Assembly (NCBI GenBank): GCA_024279425.1 | Contig: JAJRRO010000037.1 | Coordinates: 1 to 64,000 of the forward strand | Length of the DNA: 64,000 bases | Origin: Bacteroidota bacterium | GTDB taxonomy: Bacteria > Bacteroidota > Bacteroidia > Flavobacteriales > Flavobacteriaceae | Direction of reading: 5' to 3' | In this document: one piece after another, positions 1-8,932 of the stretch | How positions within the stretch are numbered: position 1 is the stretch's first letter | How the letters are laid out: each line of letters starts with the position of its first letter | The notes under the pieces: generated by a model | Seen by the model: the letters and a program-made list of their open reading frames with translations, nothing else | Database searches by the model: none | Told to the model about the DNA's origin: nothing | Translations under genes and position numbers: made by a program

Positions 1-125
1 GATATTTCAACGAGTTTTGTTTTAGAATAAACCGCTCTCAGAACAAGGCAACCATATTCAACAACCTGATAACCAAAATGATCAATGCAGAGAAAGTCTA
101 TCAAACAGAATTAATCAGTAACTAG
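1..125 (+). mobile_element. 3' end of an ISXO2-like (IS1595-type) transposase gene, cut by window start
   Basis: The frame beginning at base 3 is open for 40 codons and stops with TAG at 123-125. It reads YFNEFCFRINRS, then IFNNLITKMINAEK. This matches the C-terminal pattern of ISXO2/IS1595 transposases (Y-x-[ND]-E-[FY]-x-[FY]-R-[FI]-N-R followed by a short helix). Only the tail is inside the window, so activity cannot be judged. I could not identify the terminal inverted repeat in the following 250 bases. Family assignment rests on this short motif alone. Confidence 0.6.
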
Positions 126-384
126 CTACTGACCTCTAAAAACCTATTAATAAAACTAGATAGATTCTAACCTAAAAATAGGTCATTACAGCTTTGAAAG
201 TAACGGTTTACAATATAGTTTTACTTTATACTCCTCCAATAAATTTCACATAAAAAGACCTAAGGTTATTGAAGAAGTTGTTTTAAGACGACCTTACGCC
301 CCCAGATGTCTCATCCTAATTACGTATCTTAACTCCGTCTTTCAATGGCAAGTATTCCTTTGAATATATACACCCGAAATACGC
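126..384. other. Intergenic region between IS tail and Crp/Fnr gene
   Basis: AT-rich spacer without a convincing open frame on either strand. It presumably holds the right end of the IS and the promoter of the regulator at 385, but I see no clear terminator, inverted repeat or operator. Confidence 0.4.
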
Positions 385-957
385 TTGGAAAATCTAAGAA
401 ACAAAATCTTATCATACACTCCGGTCAATGTGGCCGACATGGATTATATTTTTCAATTCTACAGAAAGATTCGTTTAAGAAAAGGGGGGAAGCTGATTAA
501 ACCTGGGGATAGGGTAGATTGTTTTTACTATTTGGATGTAGGCTGTGTCAATTACTATAAGTTGGAACAAGGTGAAATAAAAGTGCTCGAATTCTACACC
601 GAAGATGTATTTTTTACCGATCTCAATGCCTATGTGTTGGACAAACCTGCGACATATTTTTTGGAAGCAACCGAGGATACCATCGTTTATGCCATTGAAA
701 AGATCAATGTTGAGAAAGCCTTTCGAATGTCGCACCAATTGGAACGGTTTGGAAGACTGTCTATGCAAGATGCTTTTGTAAGGACTTTTACCAGAATCGA
801 AAGACTCAATAACCGTACTTATGAAGAGCGCTACCTTAGGCTCTTGAACAAAAGGCCAAGTCTTATACAACGGGTGCCCCAATATCTTATCGCTTCCTAT
901 CTAGGCCTTACTCCAGTGGGGTTATCCAAGATTCGAAAACGACTCGTGAAGAATTGA
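385..957 (+). CDS. Crp/Fnr family transcriptional regulator
   Basis: 190 codons. The N-terminal half (about residues 20-115) is a cyclic-nucleotide-binding-type beta-roll with the usual GD-V-x(3)-Y-L-G spacing. The C-terminus (about 160-188) is a winged helix-turn-helix reading PQYLIASYLGLTPVGLSKIRKRL. The central region lacks the strict cAMP-binding RxS signature, as is common in Bacteroidota members, so the effector is unknown. The start is TTG at 385, because the frame has a TGA at 361-363 and no ATG before residue 19. It lies 106 bp upstream of the acyl-CoA gene cluster on the same strand and may regulate it; that is inference from position only. Confidence 0.85.
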   Translation: MENLRNKILSYTPVNVADMDYIFQFYRKIRLRKGGKLIKPGDRVDCFYYLDVGCVNYYKLEQGEIKVLEFYTEDVFFTDLNAYVLDKPATYFLEATEDTIVYAIEKINVEKAFRMSHQLERFGRLSMQDAFVRTFTRIERLNNRTYEERYLRLLNKRPSLIQRVPQYLIASYLGLTPVGLSKIRKRLVKN

Positions 958-1063
958 GCAGTGTTTCGGAAACATTTCAATCCCATCATTTTTATTAAAC
1001 CAGTTTAACGACTTAATTGATATTTACTGCTATCTTGGGAGATACAACAGAAAATAGTATTCC

Positions 1064-2875
1064 ATGGCAAATCAGTATGTAGATATCGAAACCCTTAAAT
1101 TCTTGCTTTACAAGGTGCATAATCTTCAAGGCGTTTTGAATCAGCCTCGATTTGAAGATTACGATCAAGAATCTGTGGAGCTTTTTTTGAATGCGACCAA
1201 GGATTTTTCGGATAAGGAGCTATTTCCTTATTTTCAGGAAATGGATGCTAATCCGGCTCATTTCAAGGATGGGGAGATTGTTGTGCATCCGCAAGTAAGG
1301 GAGTATATGAAAAAAGGTGGGGAAATGGGTCTCATTGCTGCCACTTTCGATTACGATATCGGAGGCTTGCAAATGCCGAGTATAGTAGTTACGGCTTCCC
1401 TTTATATCCAGGAAGCGGCCAATAATCATTTGCCGGGATATATTGCACTCACCTTTGGAGCTGCCGAATTGATCGTACATTTTGCCAACGATACATTGAA
1501 AGATGTTTTTGTACCTAAAATGCTGACTGGGGAGTGGGGAGGTACAATGTGTCTCACAGAACCTCAGGCCGGTAGCTCATTATCTGATATCGCTACTGCC
1601 GCGGTGCTAGCGAAAGAAGGGTATAAAATTTCAGGACAGAAAATATTCATTTCAGGGGGTGATTATCAAGGGGTCGAAAATGTTGTTCATCTCGTATTGG
1701 CACGAATCAAGGGAGCACCAGCTGGTACTAAGGGAATATCATTGTTTGTGGTTCCTAAAAATAGATCAAATTCCGATGGTGGGTTAATCCCTAACGATGT
1801 AACTACTTTAGGTGACTTTCAAAAAATGGGGCAAAAAGGATATTGCACCACACATTTATCGTTTGGCGACAAAAATGATTGTCAAGGGTGGTTGGTAGGG
1901 GAGGCCGATCATGGATTAAAATATATGTTCATGATGATGAATGGTGCCCGTATTGGAGTGGGACGTGGTGGCGCTGCCATTACTATGGCGGCCTATCAAG
2001 CATCTTTAAGGTATGCCAAGGAAAGACCCCAAGGGCGTAGCCTCTCTTCCTCCGGAAAAAAAGATGCTACGCAAGAGCAGACCTTGATTATTAATCATCC
2101 TGATGTTAAACGAATGCTACTATTGCAAAAAGTGGTATCCGAGGGTGCATTGAGTTTAATATTGATATCAGCGAAGTACCATGATCTTTCCGTAACGCAC
2201 CCTGATGCAGCGGAGCGGGATAAATACTTAAACTTGCTGGAGATGCTTACCCCAATTGCGAAAACCTATCCTTCTGAAATGGGAGCCGTTTCAGTAAGCA
2301 ATGGCGTTCAAGTTTTGGGCGGCTATGGGTATTGTTCTGATTTTATTTTACAACAATATCATAGGGACATCCGCATTTTTTCAATATATGAAGGGACTAC
2401 CGGAATTCAATCCTTGGATCTTTTGGGAAGGAAGGTCACCATGAACAATGGTAAGGCGCTACAATTGCTGTCGGTAGAGATTATGAACTGTATCAAGGAA
2501 GCTTCCACTTATGATGAATTGGCACCCTATGCCCAAAAGCTTAGTGCTAAATTGGGGTTGGTGCAGGATGTCTTGCAATTCTTATTGCCATTTGCCCAAA
2601 AAGGCGATTATGAACGTTTCCTGTCGGATGCCACGGTGTTTATGGAGTTTTTAGGTAATATCGTCATTGGATGGCTGTGGCTCGATATGGCCAAGAATGC
2701 TCAATATGCTATAATCGAAGGGGATACCAAATATGCCCAGGAATTTTATGCAGGCAAAATCCATGCAATGAAATTTTATTTTAAATACGAGCTTCCAAAG
2801 ACGGCGGCATTGGCCGAAGTGTTGATGAATGAGGAGATACTTACGGTGGCTACCAATAACGAAATGTTTACCTAA
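1064..2875 (+). CDS. Acyl-CoA dehydrogenase, large form with C-terminal extension
   Basis: 603 codons against about 380-400 for ordinary acyl-CoA dehydrogenases. It carries the N-terminal helical, middle beta and C-terminal helical ACAD domains, with MCLTEPQAGSS at the FAD/substrate loop. The candidate catalytic Glu is residue 443 in IYEGTTGIQ. About 130 further residues follow, as in the FadE5/DmdC-type group with an acetyl-CoA-dehydrogenase C-like domain. It should oxidise an acyl-CoA to the 2-enoyl-CoA, passing electrons to ETF. It is the first gene of the fatty-acid-type cluster and is separated from the next by a MITE-like element. The substrate is not predictable; DmdC-like annotations in this group are often wrong. 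Confidence 0.88.
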   Translation: MANQYVDIETLKFLLYKVHNLQGVLNQPRFEDYDQESVELFLNATKDFSDKELFPYFQEMDANPAHFKDGEIVVHPQVREYMKKGGEMGLIAATFDYDIGGLQMPSIVVTASLYIQEAANNHLPGYIALTFGAAELIVHFANDTLKDVFVPKMLTGEWGGTMCLTEPQAGSSLSDIATAAVLAKEGYKISGQKIFISGGDYQGVENVVHLVLARIKGAPAGTKGISLFVVPKNRSNSDGGLIPNDVTTLGDFQKMGQKGYCTTHLSFGDKNDCQGWLVGEADHGLKYMFMMMNGARIGVGRGGAAITMAAYQASLRYAKERPQGRSLSSSGKKDATQEQTLIINHPDVKRMLLLQKVVSEGALSLILISAKYHDLSVTHPDAAERDKYLNLLEMLTPIAKTYPSEMGAVSVSNGVQVLGGYGYCSDFILQQYHRDIRIFSIYEGTTGIQSLDLLGRKVTMNNGKALQLLSVEIMNCIKEASTYDELAPYAQKLSAKLGLVQDVLQFLLPFAQKGDYERFLSDATVFMEFLGNIVIGWLWLDMAKNAQYAIIEGDTKYAQEFYAGKIHAMKFYFKYELPKTAALAEVLMNEEILTVATNNEMFT

Positions 2876-2898
2876 TGAAGCGGAATCTCGAGTTTAAC

Positions 2899-3064
2899 TG
2901 AGAGACTGTTTTGAATTTTATGATTAGAATTTGTATAGGCCATTTTTGATGCAGCATGAGATAAAATAGATGATAATAGCAAGGCTACTTGAAGAGGTTT
3001 TAACAAAATGGTGTGCAAAAAGAGTCATAGAAAAACAATTGATAGAATTCAAAACAGTCTCTGA
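2899..3064. mobile_element. MITE-like element with 3-bp target duplication
   Basis: A perfect inverted repeat bounds a short non-coding insert: GAGACTGTTTTGAATT at 2902-2917 and its exact reverse complement at 3046-3061. The element is 160 bp (2902-3061) and is flanked on each side by TGA (2899-2901 and 3062-3064), a 3-bp direct repeat of the TNA type made by several IS5-group elements. The interior has no long open frame, so it would need a transposase in trans. The right end lies 20 bp before the ATG of the SDR at 3082, so it may supply or disrupt that gene's promoter. Only one copy is visible in this window. Confidence 0.7.
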
Positions 3065-3081
3065 ATCAATACATACAGATT

Positions 3082-3858
3082 ATGAATACCATAACATCTA
3101 AATTTAACTTAAACGGCAAAGTGGCCATTATTACTGGATCCAGTAAAGGCATTGGTAAATCCATCGCCCAAGGATTGGCAGAGAATGGCGCCAAAGTAGT
3201 GGTAAGTAGTAGAAAGCAGAGTGCTGTTGATGAGGTCGCAAAGGAATTCAAAGCCGCTGGTCTGGACGCTATAGGCATTCAATGTCATATAGGGGATTCA
3301 GATCAACGACAATCGCTCATTGCAGAATCCATTGAGCATTTTGGAAGAATAGATATACTCGTGAACAATGCTGCCATAAATCCGTATTATGGCCCCTTGG
3401 AAGGTTCGGACGAAGCAGTGTTCGATAAAATTATGGGGGTGAACGTGAAAGCACCCTGGCTACTTTCCAATTTAGTATTGCCCTCAATGAAAGAAAATGG
3501 AGGGGGAAGCATCATCAACATATCCTCGGTAGAGGGCTTAAGACCGGGATTCGGTCTTGGGTTATACAGTGCCACGAAATCGGCTTTGATCATGCTTACC
3601 AAAAATCAAGCAAAAGAGTGGGGGCGTTATGGTGTACGGGCAAATGTACTATGTCCTGGGTTGATTAAGACCAAGTTCAGCGAAGGACTCTGGGCCGACG
3701 AAAAATTGGTCGACCGGTTTACCAAGGCCTTGCCATTGAATCGGATAGCTGCCCCAGAAGAAATGGCCGGCTTGGTCATGTTACTGGCATCCGATGCAGG
3801 CTCCTATATGACGGGCGGTGTGTATGTCGCGGATGGCGGATATATGGTTTCAGGATAA
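3082..3858 (+). CDS. SDR family oxidoreductase
   Basis: 258 codons, classical short-chain dehydrogenase/reductase. The cofactor glycine motif GSSKGIG is at residues 19-25, NNAA follows the fourth strand, and the catalytic pair YSATK has Tyr162 and Lys166. The C-terminus ends in the usual GG-V-x-V-DGGY tail. It is predicted to interconvert a hydroxyl and a keto group with NAD(P)H, probably on an acyl-CoA given its place 28 bp before the ACAD10/11-like dehydrogenase. SDR sequence alone does not fix substrate. The translation start ATG lies close behind the MITE-like element. Confidence 0.87.
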   Translation: MNTITSKFNLNGKVAIITGSSKGIGKSIAQGLAENGAKVVVSSRKQSAVDEVAKEFKAAGLDAIGIQCHIGDSDQRQSLIAESIEHFGRIDILVNNAAINPYYGPLEGSDEAVFDKIMGVNVKAPWLLSNLVLPSMKENGGGSIINISSVEGLRPGFGLGLYSATKSALIMLTKNQAKEWGRYGVRANVLCPGLIKTKFSEGLWADEKLVDRFTKALPLNRIAAPEEMAGLVMLLASDAGSYMTGGVYVADGGYMVSG

Positions 3859-3886
3859 ATAGTGAATTATAGTAAACAGTGATACG

Positions 3887-5104
3887 ATGAATTTTGAATA
3901 CAGTGAAAAATCCATTACGCTTCAAGAAAGGTTGAAGCTATTTATAGCAAAAAATATACATCCAGTGCAGGGAGAGGTTGAAGCATTTCATAGCGACCCC
4001 TCTAATGTATGGAAGAAATGGCCAGAACTTGGTGCCTTGAAAGAAAAAGCAAAGGAAGAGGGTCTTTGGAATTTGTTTTTGCCAAAGGGCTACGGCAATT
4101 TAAGTCCCGGGTTGACGAATTTGGAATATGCGCCCTTAGCCGAGATCATGGGAAGGATACTCTGGTGTTCTGAAATCTTCAATTGTAGTCCTCCTGATAC
4201 AGGAAATATGGAGGTATTGGCCAAATACGGTACCCAAGAACAGCAAAAACAATGGCTGGCCCCGTTGATGAACGGAGATATAAGATCTGCTTTTTTAATG
4301 ACTGAACCTGACGTGGCTTCTTCTGATGCTACCAACATCGAGACCGCTATGGTTGCAGAAAGGGATAACTATGTGATTACTGGAAAGAAATGGTGGTCTT
4401 CAGGAGCTATGGATCCCAATTGTAAGATTGCCATCGTAATGGGCAAAACCGATTTTGGTGCCCCGCGACACCTACAGCAAAGCATGATTTTAGTACCCCT
4501 AGATACTCCAGGCCTAAAAATAAAACGACCGCTAAACGTTTTTGGGTATACTGATTCCCCTGAAGGACATGCGGAAATAGTTTTGGACCATGTAAGGGTG
4601 CCTAAAGAGAACTTGCTTTTAGGTGAAGGCAAAGGGTTTGAGATTGCACAGGGCCGGTTGGGGCCGGGCAGAATACATCATTGTATGCGATTGATCGGTA
4701 TGGCGCAACGCTCCTTGGAATTGATGTCTCAGAGGGCCGTTGAACGAAAACCCTTTGGGAGGACGCTCGATACCTATAGCAGTATCCGTCAGGAGATTGC
4801 CCATTCGAGGTGTGAGATTGAACAAACACGGCTATTGGTGTTGTCAGCTGCAGATAAGATGGACAAGGTAGGTAACAAGGAAGCCAAGGACCTGATTGCA
4901 ATGATTAAAATCGTAGCGCCCAATATGGCTTTAAAGGTAATCGATAGGGCCATCCAGATCATGGGAGGCAAAGGAGTAAGTGGTGACACTCCCTTGGCCC
5001 ACTTTTATGCTTCTGCCAGAACCTTACGATTGGCCGATGGGCCTGATGAGGTTCACCTGAGCCAATTGGGGAAAAATACAATCAAAAAATATACTGAATC
5101 CTAA
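3887..5104 (+). CDS. ACAD10/11-like acyl-CoA dehydrogenase
   Basis: 405 codons with the complete ACAD fold; [16 protein letters not shown] forms the substrate/FAD loop. The C-terminus reads ADGPDEVHL (DGPDEVH at 384-390). Most acyl-CoA dehydrogenases have a YEGT-type Glu loop here, while the ACAD10/11 branch has the Asp-containing DGPDEVH. Proteins of this branch remove phosphate from 4-phosphoacyl-CoA, or act as ordinary dehydrogenases. Only 2 bp separate it from the kinase gene downstream, and in animals both domains are fused in ACAD10/ACAD11. It resembles LvaC of the Pseudomonas levulinate pathway in role. The functional assignment is inference from family plus neighbour. Confidence 0.88.
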   Translation: MNFEYSEKSITLQERLKLFIAKNIHPVQGEVEAFHSDPSNVWKKWPELGALKEKAKEEGLWNLFLPKGYGNLSPGLTNLEYAPLAEIMGRILWCSEIFNCSPPDTGNMEVLAKYGTQEQQKQWLAPLMNGDIRSAFLMTEPDVASSDATNIETAMVAERDNYVITGKKWWSSGAMDPNCKIAIVMGKTDFGAPRHLQQSMILVPLDTPGLKIKRPLNVFGYTDSPEGHAEIVLDHVRVPKENLLLGEGKGFEIAQGRLGPGRIHHCMRLIGMAQRSLELMSQRAVERKPFGRTLDTYSSIRQEIAHSRCEIEQTRLLVLSAADKMDKVGNKEAKDLIAMIKIVAPNMALKVIDRAIQIMGGKGVSGDTPLAHFYASARTLRLADGPDEVHLSQLGKNTIKKYTES

Positions 5105-5106
5105 AT

Positions 5107-6186
5107 ATGCCGGAAAGAGAGTTGACAAAGGCTGTTCGAAAGGGAGAGGAACTCCATGAGGAAAACTTGAAGCGGTTTTTGATGGGGCAGGGCTTGATCA
5201 AAGATGAAAAAAGCGAATTGACCGTTGGTCAATTCTATAATGGGTATTCCAATTTAACCTATTTATTAAAAATCGAGGACATCGAATATGTACTTCGACG
5301 CCCCCCCTTTTCAGCACCAAAACGTGGTCATGATATGAGTAGGGAGTTTAAGGTACTCCTTCATCTGCATGAAGTGTTCAATAAGGCTCCAAAGGTATAT
5401 GCGCATACCAATGATACTGCAATATTAGGTGCTCCTTTCTACATTATGAGCAGGATAGATGGTATTATATTGACGGCCAATGAAGCTGAAGAACAAAAAG
5501 TGTCGCCTTCAGAATTTAGGACTATAGCCGATACATGGTTGGATACTTTTGTTGAATTGCATCAGGTGGATTATAAAGCTGCGGGCTTGGAGACCCTTGG
5601 CAGGCCCGAAGGTTATGTAGAACGGCAGGTGGTGAATTGGGGAAAGCAATACTTTGCCGCGGCAACTGATGATGTTCCAGCAGCACAGAAGGTAATGTCT
5701 TGGATGCAAGACCATCAGCCCAAGCAGTATCAATACAGTCTAATTCACAATGATTACAAATACGATAACGTAGTATTTGCCAATACCCAATGGAACGCGA
5801 TAGCGGCCATCTTGGACTGGGAAATGTGCACGCTTGGTGACCCCATGATGGATCTAGGGACTTCCTTGGGATATTGGACCAGCGCAAACGATCCTGATTT
5901 TATGAAATATGGACTCCCTTCCCCAACAGTGATGCAAGGAAATCCATCAAGATCTGAAATGGTACAGCAGTATGCACTTAAGAGTGGGAGGGAAGTGGAT
6001 CATCTTACCTTCTATTTTGCTTACGGACTCTTTAAGATTGCGGTCATTGCCCAACAGATCTATTACCGTTTTAAAAACGGGCATACAACAGATTCACGAT
6101 TCGCACAATTAAATAAAGTATCCGCTTTATGCTGTGATACAGCGTGGCAAGCAATTCAGAAAGATAAAATAGATAATCTCTATTGA
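5107..6186 (+). CDS. APH-fold phosphotransferase, ACAD10/11 N-terminal kinase or LvaA type
   Basis: 359 codons of the aminoglycoside-phosphotransferase fold. The catalytic loop is HNDYKYDN with His214, Asp216 and Asn221, and the metal-binding Asp237 lies in LDWEMCTLGDPMMDLG. Proteins of this branch, either fused to or next to ACAD10/11-type dehydrogenases, phosphorylate the 4-hydroxyl of hydroxyacyl-CoA so that the dehydrogenase partner can eliminate phosphate. It starts 2 bp after the dehydrogenase stop and is almost certainly co-translated with it. It is not an antibiotic-resistance gene despite the fold name. Confidence 0.85.
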   Translation: MPERELTKAVRKGEELHEENLKRFLMGQGLIKDEKSELTVGQFYNGYSNLTYLLKIEDIEYVLRRPPFSAPKRGHDMSREFKVLLHLHEVFNKAPKVYAHTNDTAILGAPFYIMSRIDGIILTANEAEEQKVSPSEFRTIADTWLDTFVELHQVDYKAAGLETLGRPEGYVERQVVNWGKQYFAAATDDVPAAQKVMSWMQDHQPKQYQYSLIHNDYKYDNVVFANTQWNAIAAILDWEMCTLGDPMMDLGTSLGYWTSANDPDFMKYGLPSPTVMQGNPSRSEMVQQYALKSGREVDHLTFYFAYGLFKIAVIAQQIYYRFKNGHTTDSRFAQLNKVSALCCDTAWQAIQKDKIDNLY

Positions 6187-6272
6187 TGCCATTTAGGTGA
6201 AAAGCAGAATACAGTGATGTTTAAGAAATATTTGAAACGAAATTTAGGTTGTCCCACAAAAGTTAAAATGAT

Positions 6273-7031
6273 ATGGAATTGGAAAATAAAGTGGTGATCA
6301 TTACAGGAGCGGGTAGCGGAATCGGTGCGGCAACAGCTGTTTTGTTGGGTGCCCAAGGGGCGACGATCATAGTGTCGGATATTGACCTGAAAAAAGCCCA
6401 AAAAGTAGTGGATGACATAAAAGCTAAAGGAGGTAATGCCTTAGCCATTCAAGCCAACGTCACAGAATTTGAAGAAGTTGAATCCTTGATATCAAGAACA
6501 GTGGAAGAGCAGGGTAGATTGGACATCATGGTCAATAATGCCGGAATTGGGGGAAGACACCAGAAAAAGACCGCCGAACATACCCATGATGACTGGCACA
6601 AAGTCATAGCAGTAAACCAGACCGGCGTGTTTTATTGTATGAAAGTAGCCTTACGGCAAATGATGAGACAAGGTCATGGCAATATTATCAATGTTGCTTC
6701 CTTAGCCGGATTAAAGCCTTCTGGCTATAACCTTTCCTATAGTGCGAGCAAATATGCCGTTGTCGGTATGACAAAATCTGCAGCCTTGGAATACGGCCGT
6801 AAGAATATTAGGATCAATGCAGTATGTCCCGGATATACGCAATCCGCTCTTTTAGATAGATTATTATCGAGCCGCCCCGACATGGGCGATACCCTGAGGC
6901 GCTTAATACCTATGGATAGATTTGGGGAAGCAACGGAAATTGCCGAGGCCATTGCATGGCTAGCTTCTGATAATTCCAAATATGTAACAGGTCAGACCAT
7001 TACCATAGATGGAGGGACTTCATTGCAATAG
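6273..7031 (+). CDS. SDR family oxidoreductase
   Basis: 252 codons, classical SDR. The Rossmann motif GAGSGIG is at residues 12-18, and Asp at the end of the second strand (IIVSDIDL) favours NAD(H). NNAGIGG follows, then YSASK with Tyr156 and Lys160, and a C-terminal TGQTITIDGGTS. It sits downstream of the kinase, where the lva system has its SDR, and could oxidise a 3-hydroxyacyl-CoA or the original hydroxyl. The 86-bp gap upstream may contain a secondary promoter, but none is obvious. Confidence 0.87.
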   Translation: MELENKVVIITGAGSGIGAATAVLLGAQGATIIVSDIDLKKAQKVVDDIKAKGGNALAIQANVTEFEEVESLISRTVEEQGRLDIMVNNAGIGGRHQKKTAEHTHDDWHKVIAVNQTGVFYCMKVALRQMMRQGHGNIINVASLAGLKPSGYNLSYSASKYAVVGMTKSAALEYGRKNIRINAVCPGYTQSALLDRLLSSRPDMGDTLRRLIPMDRFGEATEIAEAIAWLASDNSKYVTGQTITIDGGTSLQ

Positions 7032-7051
7032 CCTAATTTAGAAAAGCGCAT

Positions 7052-7831
7052 ATGAATACGTTACAACTCATACAAAAACAGGATTACACCATTGTTCAAA
7101 TGAACCGTGGTAAGGTGAATGCCATTAATTACGAGATGGTACAGGAGCTACGCCAAGTATTCCGTGTTATCGAAAATGACAGAAACGTCAAAGGGGTAAT
7201 TCTTACAGGGCAACCACATTATTTCTCCGCAGGATTGGACCTTATAGAACTGTTTGCGTATGACAAAGCACAGATCAACGATTTCTTTGGGGCTTTTGGC
7301 ACACTGTACCTAGAACTGGTGCAATTTAGAAAACCCTTTATTTCAGCAATTACGGGACATGCTCCAGCAGGAGGATGTGTACTTGCAGTGACTAGTGATA
7401 ATCGATTTATGGCAGATGGAGATCAATATAGCATTGGCCTCAATGAAGTGGCTGTTAACATACAGATTTCCCAAAATTTGACAGAAGCCTACACATTTTG
7501 GATGGGGGAAGGCTTGGCGAACCGGTATATTTTGGAAGGGAAGTTACTCTCAGCGCGCGAAGCCGTTTCTGCCGGTTTGGTAGATGAGCTGGCACCTTTG
7601 GATCAAGTGTTGGAACAGGCTGAGGTAAAGATGGAACATTATATGAAGGCCGACCAGGAAATATGGCACAACACCAAAAAGAAACTTCGAAAGCATTGGA
7701 TAAATAAGCTTGATTTAAATGCGCAAGATTCATTTAAGGAAGCCGTGACCCTATGGTGGAAACCTGAAATAAGAAGTAAGATGGAAGCTTATGTACAAAG
7801 TTTTTCCAATACAAAGAAAAACTCCAAGTAA
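7052..7831 (+). CDS. Enoyl-CoA isomerase/hydratase (crotonase fold)
   Basis: 259 codons, crotonase superfamily. The oxyanion-hole segments are HYFSAGLDL and GHAPAGGCVLA. The active-site region reads SIGLNEVAVNIQ; a single Glu after Asn there is the arrangement of ECI1-type delta3,delta2-enoyl-CoA isomerases. The two-Glu pattern of true hydratases is not apparent. It therefore more likely shifts a double bond than hydrates one, though crotonase annotations are error-prone. It starts 20 bp after the SDR and 12 bp before the MDR reductase, in one transcription unit. Confidence 0.8.
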   Translation: MNTLQLIQKQDYTIVQMNRGKVNAINYEMVQELRQVFRVIENDRNVKGVILTGQPHYFSAGLDLIELFAYDKAQINDFFGAFGTLYLELVQFRKPFISAITGHAPAGGCVLAVTSDNRFMADGDQYSIGLNEVAVNIQISQNLTEAYTFWMGEGLANRYILEGKLLSAREAVSAGLVDELAPLDQVLEQAEVKMEHYMKADQEIWHNTKKKLRKHWINKLDLNAQDSFKEAVTLWWKPEIRSKMEAYVQSFSNTKKNSK

Positions 7832-7843
7832 AAATAACAAAAC

Positions 7844-8848
7844 ATGAACAAGCAACTACTATTTGTGAAAAGACCGGAAGGTGAGGCTGATGCTTCAACA
7901 TGGTCGTTAGTGACCAACCCTATCCCTGAAATACTAGAGGGTGAAATTTTAGTGAAACAACATTATGTTTCCCTAGACCCTGCAATGCGGGGCTGGATGA
8001 ACGATGCAAAATCCTATATAGCTCCCATGGAAATTGGTTCGGTCATGCGATCCGGATCCGTTGGGGAAGTGGTTGCCGCCAAAAACCATCCAAGATTCAA
8101 GGTAGGTGATTTTGTTTCCGGAAATGGAGGTGTGCAACAATATGCTGTTTCCGATGGCACAGGATACCACACTGTAGATCCAAATTTAGCACCGCTCCCT
8201 ATCTATATTAGTACCTTGGGCATGCCGGGAATGACCGCCTACTTCGGTATTCTTGAGGTTGGAAAAATTAAAGAGGGTGATGTGGTGGTTGTCTCCGGAG
8301 CGGCAGGAGCCGTTGGAAGTATCGTAGGACAGATTGCCAAAATTAAAGGGTGCACCGTTGTTGGTATTGCTGGTGGCCCCGATAAATGTAAATATATAGT
8401 AGAGGAATTGGGTTTTGATGGAGCCATTGATTATAAAAACGAAGATGTTAAGGAGAGGCTGAAAGAAGAAACTCCCAAAGGACTGGATGTTTATTTTGAT
8501 AATGTAGGTGGTGAAATACTTGACATTGCATTGAGCAGATTACGATTGAATGCCAGAGTGGTCATTTGCGGGGCCATATCGCAATACAATAATAAAACTG
8601 CCGTAAAAGGGCCTAGCAACTATCTTTCTTTATTGGTCAATCGCGCTACGATGCAAGGGATGATCGTGTTCGATTGGGCAGATAGATATGGAGAAGGTGC
8701 CCAAGTTATGGCTGCTTGGCTTGCACAAGGAAAGTTAAAAAGCCGGGAAGCCATTTATGAAGGGATAGAAAATTTTCCCCAGACCTTCAACCGACTTTTT
8801 TCGGGAGAAAAATCAGGTAAATTGGTGTTGAAAGTAGTTGAGGATTAA
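7844..8848 (+). CDS. NADP-dependent MDR oxidoreductase (LTB4DH/CurA-like)
   Basis: 334 codons, zinc-independent medium-chain dehydrogenase/reductase. The N-terminal catalytic domain contains YVSLDPAMRGWM, typical of the leukotriene-B4-dehydrogenase / prostaglandin-reductase group. The nucleotide-binding motif GAAGAVGS lies in the Rossmann domain. No zinc-ligand Cys or structural-zinc Cys cluster is seen. Members reduce the double bond of alpha,beta-unsaturated ketones or aldehydes with NADPH. Within the cluster it could saturate an enoyl intermediate or detoxify reactive enones. Confidence 0.85.
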   Translation: MNKQLLFVKRPEGEADASTWSLVTNPIPEILEGEILVKQHYVSLDPAMRGWMNDAKSYIAPMEIGSVMRSGSVGEVVAAKNHPRFKVGDFVSGNGGVQQYAVSDGTGYHTVDPNLAPLPIYISTLGMPGMTAYFGILEVGKIKEGDVVVVSGAAGAVGSIVGQIAKIKGCTVVGIAGGPDKCKYIVEELGFDGAIDYKNEDVKERLKEETPKGLDVYFDNVGGEILDIALSRLRLNARVVICGAISQYNNKTAVKGPSNYLSLLVNRATMQGMIVFDWADRYGEGAQVMAAWLAQGKLKSREAIYEGIENFPQTFNRLFSGEKSGKLVLKVVED

Positions 8849-8932
8849 TAGTTATCTTGCTATTCGTTGAACGTTCTGCGCTTGGCGTAAAAAGATGTAT
8901 GGCGTACAGCGGAAGGCACAAAGCAAAAAAAC

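Noticed and set aside
5107-6186. Antibiotic resistance (aminoglycoside phosphotransferase)
   Set aside because: Fold name only; the position next to an ACAD10/11-like dehydrogenase and the DWEMCTLGDPMMDLG pattern point to acyl-CoA metabolism.
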